Shown here: positions 34,061 to 42,818 of the stretch, in pieces
How the letters are laid out: the number at the start of each line of letters is the position of its first letter
How positions within the stretch are numbered: the first letter of the stretch is position 1
Assembly (NCBI GenBank): GCA_016180965.1
Contig: JACPAF010000001.1
Span: forward strand, 173,860-223,512
Source of the DNA: Candidatus Aenigmatarchaeota archaeon
Lineage (GTDB): Archaea > Aenigmatarchaeota > Aenigmatarchaeia > JACPZZ01
Direction of reading: 5' to 3'
DNA: 49,653 nucleotides
Made by a program: the position numbers and the translations under genes
The notes under the pieces: model-generated
The model's database searches: none
Told to the model about the DNA's origin: nothing
The model's input: only the letters and a program-made list of their open reading frames with translations

Positions 34061-35950
34061 ATGGTAAATTTTGTAGCAAACAGGATGAATGGCGAATTTC
34101 TTTTCACTTACCCGCCGGACCAGAACGGAGCGCAGGAAAGTCACGTGGCAACTGAGAGGTTACCAGGTATATTGATAAACCCTACGGGCCCGTTAGGATT
34201 TATTTCGCTGTTGTACATCAAGACCATGCTGCAGCTGCCAAAATTTGGCTACGGGGTTTACAAACACACAGACAGTTTTGAGATCAATCCAACGTACCGT
34301 GAATATTATGCTGCGACTCTTGCGACTAAACAGGATTTGGAAGGCAAGATTAAAGCCGGATTGGAATCCGCGTCGCGCGCTATAAGCGATTATGAATTGT
34401 TGGCGCACGACCACAGGAAATATGAAACAAATCTAACATACTTAAACAATTTTGAAGTCGGGATGAAAGAGTTAGAAAAGGCCAAGAAGGAGAATAGCGA
34501 GGAAAAAAAGAAGGCCGCAGAGAGGAAGATATTGGAATCGAACACATCGTTGAAAGCTGTTTTTATCGATAGTGTTGACGTGCATACAGGCGAAGGCGTT
34601 GCTTTGAAATTAATTGTCAGCAGATGGCCTAACATAATCGTTGATTTTATGAAATTGAAGGACGAGATGAAAACTTCCGAGGATATAATTAAGGATTTCG
34701 TGCCGAAGATAAGCACGGCAGAGGCGGTTGTGCTGGCGACGAAAAATAAATTATTTATTGAATGGAAAAAACTTTTCAAGGATGCAGTAACGCAGCGTTA
34801 CTTAAACATATTGAGCTTGATGAATGCGAGGAAGAAAAGCATTGAACAGTACAAAAAGTGGCTGCGGCCTTATGTGATACAGCATGAATTGCTGAAAGAA
34901 TCACAGGAAACTCCCGGGTCCGGGGGAGGCATGATGACGCACCGTCTTCGCGCCGGGGCTCATGCAATGTCGTTCCACAGAATAGCGGCTTATGCATGGA
35001 AACCTTTCACGCCCGGTGATATATACCGCGCCACAGTTGAGAGGAAAGAGATCGAAGCTAATTTGAAATACCTTGGCCAGAAAAAAAAGGACGAAAACGA
35101 AAATAAAATCAATGAGGCGGAGGACAGGGTAATCTGCTCTAAATACGGAATTAGTTATGACCGCGACGGCATAAAAGACGGAAAATTCAAAACTAATTTC
35201 TGGTTGAATCCGTATGATGTTATTGCGAAAGTCGGGCTGTTTGGAAAGGACGAGGGTTCGACAAGCAATCGCATAAACGGTAAATGCCTGGCGGAAGAAT
35301 ATCCCTGGCTCAACAAAAAAGAAATAGAGGCCAAAGCACTTGGCATAATGAAAGAGTCCGCTGACCAGCAGAAGAATTTCTACAATACATTGCTGTTACA
35401 TCCGGATTATCTCTATTATATTTTGTGGGATTTGGATTTCCAGCGCGCAATAATAAGTATTCCACAAGGAACTGTAGATGACGGTTTCGTTTTCATAAAA
35501 ATAGCTTTCATAAGCCAGAACGTGCTTCTTGTAAAACTTGTTGAGCGCTGGGCTTCGGAACAGAGATTTGACAGGACCGTAGAAGAAGTTCTTGGGCTAA
35601 CCGCTATAGACGAGAAAGAAAATATTTCGGAGGGCATAACAGGCGACATGGAATCGGTTGCGAAAAGTAAATTTTCGGCTCTTTTTTCAAAAGAAACACC
35701 TCCAAAAAACGATGAAAAAAAGAGCGGTTTTAATTTAATCGAATCTTTAGAGCGTAAACTGAATGCACTAACCAACCTGTTTGAAATTTTCGGGATTGAG
35801 AATAGGGAATCTTTCCAATTTTTCAAGAAAGGGCCGTATGAAACAAATCTAAAAGACCGTATCACACGTCATTATTCCAAGGCATTCGCGGATACGTACA
35901 GAGACGAATTTATCAGCTGGTTTGAGGATGCTGCAAAAATAGGCGATTGA
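34061..35950 (+). CDS. Large hypothetical protein, 629 aa
   Basis: I do not recognise this protein. A conserved-looking head (about residues 1-75, with YPPDQNG and INPTGPLGF) is followed by a long charged helical, partly coiled-coil region (about 75-290, with ELEKAKKENSEEKKKAAERK), a Gly-rich turn (TPGSGGGM), then a mixed region with hydrophobic strands (SIPQGTVDDGFVFIKIAFI). The C-terminus is acidic and helical. There is no signal peptide or convincing membrane helix. It sits between the mini membrane protein and the TIM-barrel gene, 4 bp after the former. A scaffold role is possible but speculative. Confidence 0.75.
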   Translation: MVNFVANRMNGEFLFTYPPDQNGAQESHVATERLPGILINPTGPLGFISLLYIKTMLQLPKFGYGVYKHTDSFEINPTYREYYAATLATKQDLEGKIKAGLESASRAISDYELLAHDHRKYETNLTYLNNFEVGMKELEKAKKENSEEKKKAAERKILESNTSLKAVFIDSVDVHTGEGVALKLIVSRWPNIIVDFMKLKDEMKTSEDIIKDFVPKISTAEAVVLATKNKLFIEWKKLFKDAVTQRYLNILSLMNARKKSIEQYKKWLRPYVIQHELLKESQETPGSGGGMMTHRLRAGAHAMSFHRIAAYAWKPFTPGDIYRATVERKEIEANLKYLGQKKKDENENKINEAEDRVICSKYGISYDRDGIKDGKFKTNFWLNPYDVIAKVGLFGKDEGSTSNRINGKCLAEEYPWLNKKEIEAKALGIMKESADQQKNFYNTLLLHPDYLYYILWDLDFQRAIISIPQGTVDDGFVFIKIAFISQNVLLVKLVERWASEQRFDRTVEEVLGLTAIDEKENISEGITGDMESVAKSKFSALFSKETPPKNDEKKSGFNLIESLERKLNALTNLFEIFGIENRESFQFFKKGPYETNLKDRITRHYSKAFADTYRDEFISWFEDAAKIGD

Positions 35951-35976
35951 TCCGGAAAAAATACGGAAGAGATTTT

Positions 35977-38028
35977 ATGGTTTATACAATAGGCGTGTCA
36001 AGCGGATGGTGGGGAATAGCGAAGACGCCCGACCTGCTCGGCTTGGGTTATAAAGCGATGTCCGCAGCGACGTACGGCGTGAATTTCGTACAGCTGGATA
36101 TAGAATCGCCGTCAGAATTTATGGAACCGCTTCTTGAACAGCAATTGACCATAGCGCGCGAAGATTTGGGATTAAATTACGGCATACACGGCGAATTTGA
36201 CTTGAAACTGGAACATGCGGTGAAAGATATCTACGACATTTATCATGAACGCCTTATCGACCACATCAGAGGCGCAGTACGTACGAAAAGTTCGTACATG
36301 CATTTTCACGCATCGTCGGAACCGCCACCCACAATAGGTTCGTCAATGTTAGGTTACCGTTTCCAGAGATTGGTCGCTCCAAACGGCAACACACTCTACG
36401 ATTTGCTCACATATTTTACTCCGGTCAAAGAAGGAAATAAAAATGTGTATAAAGTGTCCAGCAACCATTCGGAATATTCGCACCTTAAGCCTGACCAGAT
36501 CGCGGCCATACGCAGGATAATGCTTGAAAACTACATAGCCGGCGGCGGGCCGGAAGCTACGGACCCACGACATAGAGAGTTTCAGGACATGTCAAACGAT
36601 TATCAGGCCGGCATAGCAGGCATAGCAATAGGAGAGATCCGTGAAAACATAAGCAAAATGATGTGGAGAAAGATGAAAGACGACCTGCAGAAGAAATTGC
36701 GAGCGCACGGTCCGGTTGTCAAAGTTACAAGACGTGTCCGGAATAGTGAAGGCGAGATTGTCGAGGCTTTGATTGAAGAGAACACGGAAACTTTCATAAC
36801 GAGCGAGGAGGAAAGAATAAACCGAGGCTCTAGTAGTATAGACAATTATGTAACAACAATAATCAACAACCTCGGCATGAGCCTCGTTGAGCTGGATGAG
36901 TATTTCAAGGAAATGCGCAATATCGTGAGGGAAGAGCTTCACGACAAGTCGGAGGAATTCATCAAAGACGAAATGAAGAAAAAATACGTGCCGTTTTTCG
37001 GTTACGATGAGCGATTAGCTTATGAAATAGTTGGCAGATTAATGGAAGGGTCGCAGCAATGGAAGACGATATGCCACACAAATTACGTGCGCGCACAGTT
37101 AACGTCGCAGTTCAAGGCGGAGGATCCGAATAAAAAATTTTCTGACAGCGATATAACTGTTGATAACTTATTGAGAAGCCACGACCGCCGTGTGCAGGCG
37201 TTAGTCTCTACAGTAGTTGCGATGGAATACATTGACGGGCATTTTTCCAGAATAATGCAATACAGGGATCCGGACAAGGGGATGTTTACGGAGGAGAAAG
37301 ACAAAAATGGAAAAATAATAACGGTAAAGGAATACATCAAGAACCATAATTTTGTTGTGACTTTTGAGACACCGCAAATCGAACAAAAACAGGAAGGTTT
37401 GTTGCGTATCGTGCGTTCGGAACATATTTATTATCTGGTAAAAAAAATCCGCCAGTTTAACGGAGACCAGAACTTTTTGAAGGATTATGTTTTTATTTCG
37501 CTCGACTTTGAGCACATGCTGACCCACAATTTAAACATAGACTTGGAGCTTGATGAACTTCCGTCGGACGGGGGTGCGTTTTGCAAAGTTATCCATGTCG
37601 GCCAGCCGAAACCGATACATCCCGCACATGCGCCGATCTATGTCGGTTCGGAGGCGCAGGAATTGATATATAGGTATTTGTTCAAATTGCGCAAAAAAGG
37701 TTTTAAGGATGGCTGGATTGTTTTCGAGCGCGGTGGCGGCCAAAGCCCGCTGGAATGGATGCGTTCCAGCGTTTACGCGATGAGGCTGATTGTAGAATAT
37801 TTGGAGAAAGAATGGGATCCTGATAAATTACCCGTCGAATTTTACGGAGTTTCGCCAGAGTCTGAGTTTTCGGAACAAAGACAGATGGATGTAATACACA
37901 ACCATTTTTTCGCCCCGTTAGCCGGCACGCTGGCCATACCAGAGGAAGAGCACACGTTCCTTGGGCGCCTTGCGACAGAGAGGGCGGGATTGACACCTGA
38001 GAAATGGAAGAAAGAGGAATTGAGGTAG
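35977..38028 (+). CDS. Large TIM-barrel protein, EndoIV/xylose-isomerase-like, 683 aa
   Basis: The ends of this protein look like an AP-endonuclease-2/sugar isomerase barrel: an N-terminal strand MVYTIGVSSGWWGIAK, NFVQLDIESP, YGIHGEFD (H71, E73), MHFHASSEP, and, after a long insert, FETPQIEQK, FISLDFEHM (about residue 508), KVIHVGQPKPIHPAH (about 538) and WIVFERGGG (about 583). These His, Glu and Asp residues fit a metal site. The barrel is interrupted by about 300 residues of charged helical sequence (about 150-450), so the protein is far longer than the usual 280-300 aa. ATG at 35977 is chosen for the GGAAGAG just upstream. Substrate unknown. Confidence 0.72.
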   Translation: MVYTIGVSSGWWGIAKTPDLLGLGYKAMSAATYGVNFVQLDIESPSEFMEPLLEQQLTIAREDLGLNYGIHGEFDLKLEHAVKDIYDIYHERLIDHIRGAVRTKSSYMHFHASSEPPPTIGSSMLGYRFQRLVAPNGNTLYDLLTYFTPVKEGNKNVYKVSSNHSEYSHLKPDQIAAIRRIMLENYIAGGGPEATDPRHREFQDMSNDYQAGIAGIAIGEIRENISKMMWRKMKDDLQKKLRAHGPVVKVTRRVRNSEGEIVEALIEENTETFITSEEERINRGSSSIDNYVTTIINNLGMSLVELDEYFKEMRNIVREELHDKSEEFIKDEMKKKYVPFFGYDERLAYEIVGRLMEGSQQWKTICHTNYVRAQLTSQFKAEDPNKKFSDSDITVDNLLRSHDRRVQALVSTVVAMEYIDGHFSRIMQYRDPDKGMFTEEKDKNGKIITVKEYIKNHNFVVTFETPQIEQKQEGLLRIVRSEHIYYLVKKIRQFNGDQNFLKDYVFISLDFEHMLTHNLNIDLELDELPSDGGAFCKVIHVGQPKPIHPAHAPIYVGSEAQELIYRYLFKLRKKGFKDGWIVFERGGGQSPLEWMRSSVYAMRLIVEYLEKEWDPDKLPVEFYGVSPESEFSEQRQMDVIHNHFFAPLAGTLAIPEEEHTFLGRLATERAGLTPEKWKKEELR

Positions 38029-38080
38029 AAGCTTATATTTCAGCGGCTCTTTCTTTAAACCGTAGGAGACAATTATTCGT

Positions 38081-38872
38081 ATGGAGACTGGAAAAGCCGG
38101 GGAGAAGGAATACGAGCCAAAGGCGCGCGTTTCCAAAGCAATGAAATTTGCGAAAATTATCAGAGACCAGTTTCCGGATTTCGTGAAAGGCATTTTACTT
38201 TTCGGTTCCGCGGCCAAAGGCGTGAAAAAGGCCGGAGACGTGGATGTTTTGGTAATACTCGACGACACCGACCCGAAGATATTTCCGGAACAAATTGACC
38301 GCGTTGACGAAAATGTCCGCTTGATAGCGGACAGGATAGGCGATTTGCATCCGCAGGTCCATACGATAACGGATTTCTGGGACTGGATCCGCCATGGGGA
38401 CCCTATACTTTTTAACTTCCTGCGTTACGGTTATCCGATTTACGACGCGGGTTTCCTTAAACCGACGCAGCGCCTTTTGGAAGCGGGCAGGATAACACCT
38501 TCGCAGGAGGCCATAAGATTATATTCCAAGATAGCGCCGAAAAATTTGGAAAAGGCTGAAAATTACATACGCGCCGCGATGATAAGGTATTACGATGCTA
38601 TGACCGCGTCGGCGCAGGCGGTTTCCATGTTAGCGTACAAACACCAGCCCGAACCGCGCGAAATTCCTTCGGTGTTGGAGCGCATGGTTAAAGAAAATAA
38701 GGTTGAGCAAAAATACGTGGATTATTATGTCCATGCGTTCCAGATGTGGAAAAAAATAGACCATAAAGAAATAAAAAACATACCCGGAGACATACTGGAT
38801 AAACAAAGGCGCGAGGCCGGCGAGTTCGTGGATACCATGAACAAATTCCTCAAGGGATATGCGGAGGAATAA
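38081..38872 (+). CDS. Nucleotidyltransferase-fold protein with C-terminal helical (HEPN-like) domain
   Basis: A 263-aa protein. The nucleotidyltransferase core has the GS motif in LLFGSAAKG (GS at 42-43) and the metal-binding pair DVD at 53-55. A helical C-terminal region (about residues 150-260) resembles HEPN domains, but the R of an Rx4-6H motif is replaced by W (MWKKIDH). Known relatives transfer nucleotides to proteins or RNA, or act in toxin-antitoxin pairs (MNT-HEPN). It is a clear paralogue of the next gene: compare LFNFLRYGYPIYDAGF with IYNFIRDGIPVYDTGF. GTAGGAG lies about 10 nt before the ATG. Target unknown. Confidence 0.8.
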   Translation: METGKAGEKEYEPKARVSKAMKFAKIIRDQFPDFVKGILLFGSAAKGVKKAGDVDVLVILDDTDPKIFPEQIDRVDENVRLIADRIGDLHPQVHTITDFWDWIRHGDPILFNFLRYGYPIYDAGFLKPTQRLLEAGRITPSQEAIRLYSKIAPKNLEKAENYIRAAMIRYYDAMTASAQAVSMLAYKHQPEPREIPSVLERMVKENKVEQKYVDYYVHAFQMWKKIDHKEIKNIPGDILDKQRREAGEFVDTMNKFLKGYAEE

Positions 38873-38873
38873 A

Positions 38874-40004
38874 GTGAAAATTAAAACCATACCGAAGAAG
38901 AAGTCGATAAAGGACATTGCACGCAAGCGCAGGGCGGACATGGTTAAAGTCCTTACGCAAAAAATACTGGACAAGTTCGGCAAATATGTGAAGTGCGTTG
39001 TTTTAGTCGGTTCCGTTGCGCGCGACGAATTTCGGAGCAATTCTGACATAGACATGTTTTTAGTAATTGATGATACTAAAGTGAATTTTACACCCGAAGA
39101 AAAACGGCGGATCGACGTGGAAATAGATATCGCAGCGCAGGAAATAAACAAAGATATTATCGTGCAGCCGGCGTACACGCTGACGGAATTTTGGGATATG
39201 GTTCGCACGTCGCATCCGTTGATATATAATTTTATCCGGGACGGCATACCCGTTTACGACACGGGATTTTTCATGCCTATTAAGCGATTACTTGAGCTTG
39301 GCCGCATACCGGCGACGAAAGAGGCGGCTGACGCGCTTTTGGACAAGGCGCCGAAAAGGTTACGCAGGATCAACGAAGTTAAATTGTATATGGTTGCGGA
39401 GGATTGTTATTATTCGATGCTGGACATGACGCAAGCTGTTTTAATGTCTCTTGGATTTGCGCCGCCTTCTCCCGGGCGCGCGGCCGAAGAATTCCGCAAA
39501 CACCTGGTCGATACGAAAATTATTGACGGCAAATACGCAGACTGGTTAGATGCAATTAACCAGTTCCGCAAGGACGTTGAACATAAAAAAATAAACGAGA
39601 TTAAAGGCGCGGATTTGGATGAATGGGTCAAGAAGGCCGACGAATTTGTCAATAAGATGCTGCAGATAGCCGATGCGTTGGAATTAAAGAAAAAGGAGAG
39701 GATAGTTGAAAAAAGCTACGATGTGATGACAAAGGCCATATCGGCTGCGTTAAAATCTGTAAATAAATTGCCCAACGATGCGGCTGAAATAACTAACGCA
39801 TTTAAAAAATATTTGATAGACGAAGGGCTGGTGGAAAGGCATTATGCGGACATTTTCGAACACCTCGGAGAGATGAGAAAGATGGTCCGCGACGGCAAGA
39901 TAAAGGAATTATCTGACAAGGAAATATATTCTAACCGGGAGTATGTCAGGAAATTTATCCATCATATAGGGAAAATAGTGAAGGACGAGGAGCCGGAGCA
40001 ATAA
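38874..40004 (+). CDS. Nucleotidyltransferase-fold protein with two helical (HEPN-like) domains
   Basis: A 376-aa paralogue of the preceding gene. The GS motif lies in LVGSVARDE (GS at 46-47) and the metal-binding DID at 58-60. The first helical domain (about 155-265) contains RKDVEH, an Rx4H pair compatible with the HEPN nuclease motif; a second helical copy of about 95 residues ends the protein and lacks it. I prefer the GTG start at 38874 because GGAGG at 38863-38867 precedes it at good spacing; an ATG at 38859 would overlap the previous gene. Coupled expression of the two paralogues suggests a joint function. Confidence 0.78.
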   Translation: MKIKTIPKKKSIKDIARKRRADMVKVLTQKILDKFGKYVKCVVLVGSVARDEFRSNSDIDMFLVIDDTKVNFTPEEKRRIDVEIDIAAQEINKDIIVQPAYTLTEFWDMVRTSHPLIYNFIRDGIPVYDTGFFMPIKRLLELGRIPATKEAADALLDKAPKRLRRINEVKLYMVAEDCYYSMLDMTQAVLMSLGFAPPSPGRAAEEFRKHLVDTKIIDGKYADWLDAINQFRKDVEHKKINEIKGADLDEWVKKADEFVNKMLQIADALELKKKERIVEKSYDVMTKAISAALKSVNKLPNDAAEITNAFKKYLIDEGLVERHYADIFEHLGEMRKMVRDGKIKELSDKEIYSNREYVRKFIHHIGKIVKDEEPEQ

Positions 40005-40031
40005 TTTAATCCTGTTGTTCCAAGGCGTTTT

Positions 40032-41129
40032 ATGAAAATCACCAAAGAAGGGTTGGTAACATTATATCTTCCCGACAGCAGGAAAGAGGTTTTTTACAAC
40101 CCCGACATGGAGTTATCGAGGGACATATCAGTAGCTTTTTTACAGGCGTTGGGTTTGAAAAACCCGGCCGTTTGCGATCTGTTATCAGCAGCGGGAGCAC
40201 GCGCAGTGCGTTATGCCAAAGAAACTGATGCAGTAAAAGTCTTTGCGAACGATGCCAGTGAGGACGCGGTCGGTTATATCAAGAAGAATGTTTCGGCGAA
40301 TAAAGTTGATCGCAAGGTCACTGCGTCACGTTCGGGCGCGAATGCCTTCCTATCTTCGCATAAAAAACAATTCGACCTTATCGACATAGACCCGTTCGGG
40401 TCCCCGGTTTATTTTTTGGATGAACTCGCTAAATGTGCGCGCCCAGATTCTTATTTGGGCGTTACAGCCACGGATTGCGGCGCGCTTTCAGGCATTTTTC
40501 CAAAAACCTGTTCGGAAAGGTATGGCATTGCGCTAGAAAGAACCGAATGTTTCAAGGAAATAGGAGTGCGTAATTTAATCGGAGTCGTAGCTTCCAAGCT
40601 GGAGAAAGAAAAACTTTTTATAATTCCGTTGTTGTCTCATGCAACCGAGCATTACATACGTATATTCTTGAAAATTGTTTCGGACGGCAAAAATTTATCC
40701 GATTATTTTTATCACTGCAAGAAATGCAATTATTGCACATTCGAAAAGAAGGGCAGGTGCGTCCATGATATTGCGAAATTGGGCCCGATTTGGGCGGGCG
40801 GACTTCATGACAAGGTTTTGTGTTTTAAGATTCTGGATAAATTAAAACAGCCTTATTTTAAAAAGTCCGGGGATGCGAGGCGGATGCTTTTGAATATAAC
40901 GTCAGAATCGGAGGAGCCGTTTTATTATAACATACATAAAATATCCGAACGTCTTTCCAAAAACACCCCTCCGGTGGGCGATATTGTCAGACAATTGCGT
41001 AAATCCGGACTCAGTGCAACAAGGACGCAATTCAATGACACATCGATTAAGACGGATGCAATGCCAGAGGATATAGAAAAGGTTATCCGGATTTTAGATA
41101 AACCGCGATCGCAGAAGCCAGCAGAATAA
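40032..41129 (+). CDS. trm1: tRNA (guanine26-N2)-dimethyltransferase Trm1
   Basis: A 365-aa SAM-dependent enzyme that dimethylates G26 of tRNAs. The SAM domain shows DLLSAAGARAVRYA and FANDASEDAV, and the hallmark DIDPFGSP follows; the C-terminal part has the zinc-binding cysteines CKKCNYC...GRC near residues 233-248. Length is normal for archaea. An AT-rich AATAATTTAAT is about 25 bp before the ATG, so the transcript may be leaderless. The last 47 bp overlap the convergent pilin-like gene. Confidence 0.93.
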   Translation: MKITKEGLVTLYLPDSRKEVFYNPDMELSRDISVAFLQALGLKNPAVCDLLSAAGARAVRYAKETDAVKVFANDASEDAVGYIKKNVSANKVDRKVTASRSGANAFLSSHKKQFDLIDIDPFGSPVYFLDELAKCARPDSYLGVTATDCGALSGIFPKTCSERYGIALERTECFKEIGVRNLIGVVASKLEKEKLFIIPLLSHATEHYIRIFLKIVSDGKNLSDYFYHCKKCNYCTFEKKGRCVHDIAKLGPIWAGGLHDKVLCFKILDKLKQPYFKKSGDARRMLLNITSESEEPFYYNIHKISERLSKNTPPVGDIVRQLRKSGLSATRTQFNDTSIKTDAMPEDIEKVIRILDKPRSQKPAE

Positions 41130-41652
41130 ACGACATCCAAAATGCGCCCATGTCCGGAACGTTTTGCGTGTTCACCACCGACCGTATGCCGAACGACATG
41201 TTGTCTTCGTCGTTGTTGATGTTTATCGCAGTTATGTTGAAATTAATTTCATTGCTGCGCACTATCAATCCTTTCACCGTTATTTCTGCGAGGGCGGATC
41301 CCGACGGGGGTACGAAAATCGTGGGAGACGCCGCCACAAGAGACAATTCGGGCGTGAAATTCGGATAATATGTTATTTTGTAAGTTTTTGCAATCGGCGC
41401 GTTGTTTATGATTTTTGCCTGTACTATTGTGTTCGCGTCCAGCGGGACTAAAACTAATGTGACCTTGTCCGAGTCTATGACGCATGAATTTGCACAAAAA
41501 TCTTCTACCTGCGGATAAAGGCCGCCGTTGAAAAGCCTTCCGAGCGTGCTGTTAAACCATCCGGATGCAAACCCTATCAGGGTTATTGCACCAAGAAGAA
41601 ACATTATAGTTGCGATGACGCTGGTGTCGCCTTTCCTGTAAGATTTGGACAT
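41083..41652 (-). CDS. Type IV pilin-like/secreted membrane protein
   Basis: A 189-aa protein with an N-terminal YRKGDTSVIATIMFLLGAI segment, close to the archaeal class III signal peptide (K-G before a hydrophobic helix) processed by prepilin peptidases. The outer part (about residues 45-165) is beta-rich with two close cysteines (CANSC) and several N-x-S/T sequons, including NSTLGRL, NFTPEL, NITAI and NMSFG, which could be glycosylated by the STT3 of this window. A second hydrophobic helix at the C-terminus is unusual for pilins and would give a two-anchor protein. Not assigned to a named family. Confidence 0.65.
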   Translation of the reverse strand: MSKSYRKGDTSVIATIMFLLGAITLIGFASGWFNSTLGRLFNGGLYPQVEDFCANSCVIDSDKVTLVLVPLDANTIVQAKIINNAPIAKTYKITYYPNFTPELSLVAASPTIFVPPSGSALAEITVKGLIVRSNEINFNITAININNDEDNMSFGIRSVVNTQNVPDMGAFWMSFILLASAIAVYLKSG

Positions 41653-41718
41653 ATAGAGTTTACCGGTTCAAAATTGATAAATATCGAAATATAGTTAAAA
41701 AAATAAAAATCGGCCGGC

Positions 41719-41907
41719 TTATTTTGAGCCTAGCCTTTTGCCCTTGACAAATTTCCAGATCCTTTTGGTCATTTCACTGGGGCCGATCGGCTTTGAACCG
41801 AAAACCTGTTCCAGTGTTTCCTTACGACCGGCAAAGTTTATGGAAAATCCGCCGAAAGCCTTTTTGCCGCCAGATTTTTTGGCACCTTTTTTGAGAAACC
41901 CTAGCAT
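41719..41907 (-). CDS. Small basic hypothetical protein, 62 aa
   Basis: A lysine- and glycine-rich small protein (LGFLKKGAKKSGGKKAFGGF) with no known motif. A strong GGAGG lies 7 nt before the ATG, and TTTTATATA about 29 bp upstream is a plausible TATA box, so it is very likely expressed. Its charge suggests nucleic-acid or ribosome binding. Start is clear; function unknown. Confidence 0.65.
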   Translation of the reverse strand: MLGFLKKGAKKSGGKKAFGGFSINFAGRKETLEQVFGSKPIGPSEMTKRIWKFVKGKRLGSK

Positions 41908-42000
41908 ATTTTTTCCTCCGTTTACTTCTCTATATAAAATGTAAAACTTCCCTTTTAAAGGTTGGCAGGGCTTTTTAGTTTTAAGGTACCAATAGGTATT

Positions 42001-42777
42001 ATGAATTTTTACAGGTCCATGCTCGGCGAATTGTTTTCTTCCGGTTCTTCCCGTAGGGACGAAGAGCCTTCGAAAATAGAGTATCGCGGCAATAATGAGA
42101 ACCTCGGCGCGATACGTTCAATATTCGCAGAAGGTTATTCGTCGCTGAAAGGCTGGATGGAACGGGCTGGGATACACGGGCGTGTGTCGCCGGACCGCAT
42201 AGAAGTAGGTGATTTCTTCAGGCCGGAAGACGGTTATAAAATCCGGACAAATGATGGTGATTATTTCCTGCCCTCCGGACAAGTTGAGGCGATGAGATAC
42301 CGGGATCAGTTTGGGCGGGATGTGGTAGCTATTGATGAAGGCCTGGTGCCTGGCACCGCAAAAAACAACTGGGCCAAAAATTTCTATTCGACCGCAAGAC
42401 GAAATGTGAGAGATCTTTACAGCAAATATTCCAATTTGCGCCCTTTGTTGAGCAGCCTTGACGAAGTTTACAAAGGGATTCTGGATAAAATTCGAGACGG
42501 GACGGGTGCGGTTTACACGATGACGCATGAACTTTCGCACGGGTTGACGTGGCACATAAGATCCAGGGAGGCCAATGAAGCGGCGACGGATCTAGTCACG
42601 GAAAGCGCTTTGTCCAGGGATGAGAGCGTGGGGGCGTATCACGGTTTCAAAAACCATCTGAAAAATGTTTTGCGTTCCACAGGCACAAAGGTTTCGGATA
42701 TTATAAAAAATTCCTGGTTGAGCAGGCAAATAGAAAATATCTACAATTGGAAAAGACGCGGATACGGGCTTGTTTAA
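42001..42777 (+). CDS. HExxH zincin-like putative metalloprotease
   Basis: A 258-aa soluble protein with the zinc motif HELSH (H176, E177, H180), followed ten or so residues later by REANEAATD, a candidate third ligand glutamate. The spacing and ExxAN-like element recall minimal gluzincins of the ImmA/IrrE (COG2856) group. The first 170 residues show no known domain and there is no signal peptide, so it is probably cytoplasmic. ATG at 42001 is chosen; an upstream TTG would be an unusual start. A hairpin and T-run follow the gene. Protease identity is inferred from the motif only. Confidence 0.65.
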   Translation: MNFYRSMLGELFSSGSSRRDEEPSKIEYRGNNENLGAIRSIFAEGYSSLKGWMERAGIHGRVSPDRIEVGDFFRPEDGYKIRTNDGDYFLPSGQVEAMRYRDQFGRDVVAIDEGLVPGTAKNNWAKNFYSTARRNVRDLYSKYSNLRPLLSSLDEVYKGILDKIRDGTGAVYTMTHELSHGLTWHIRSREANEAATDLVTESALSRDESVGAYHGFKNHLKNVLRSTGTKVSDIIKNSWLSRQIENIYNWKRRGYGLV

Positions 42778-42793
42778 TGTAATCGTAGTTCTT

Positions 42794-42818
42794 AGAAAAA
42801 TAATTTTCTTGATTTTTT
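42794..42818 (+). terminator. Hairpin with T-run between convergent genes
   Basis: AGAAAA (42794-42799), ATAA loop and TTTTCT (42804-42809) form a short stem, followed by six T residues at 42813-42818. It fits an intrinsic terminator for the HExxH gene and lies at the very end of the opposing tfb gene. Confidence 0.4.
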
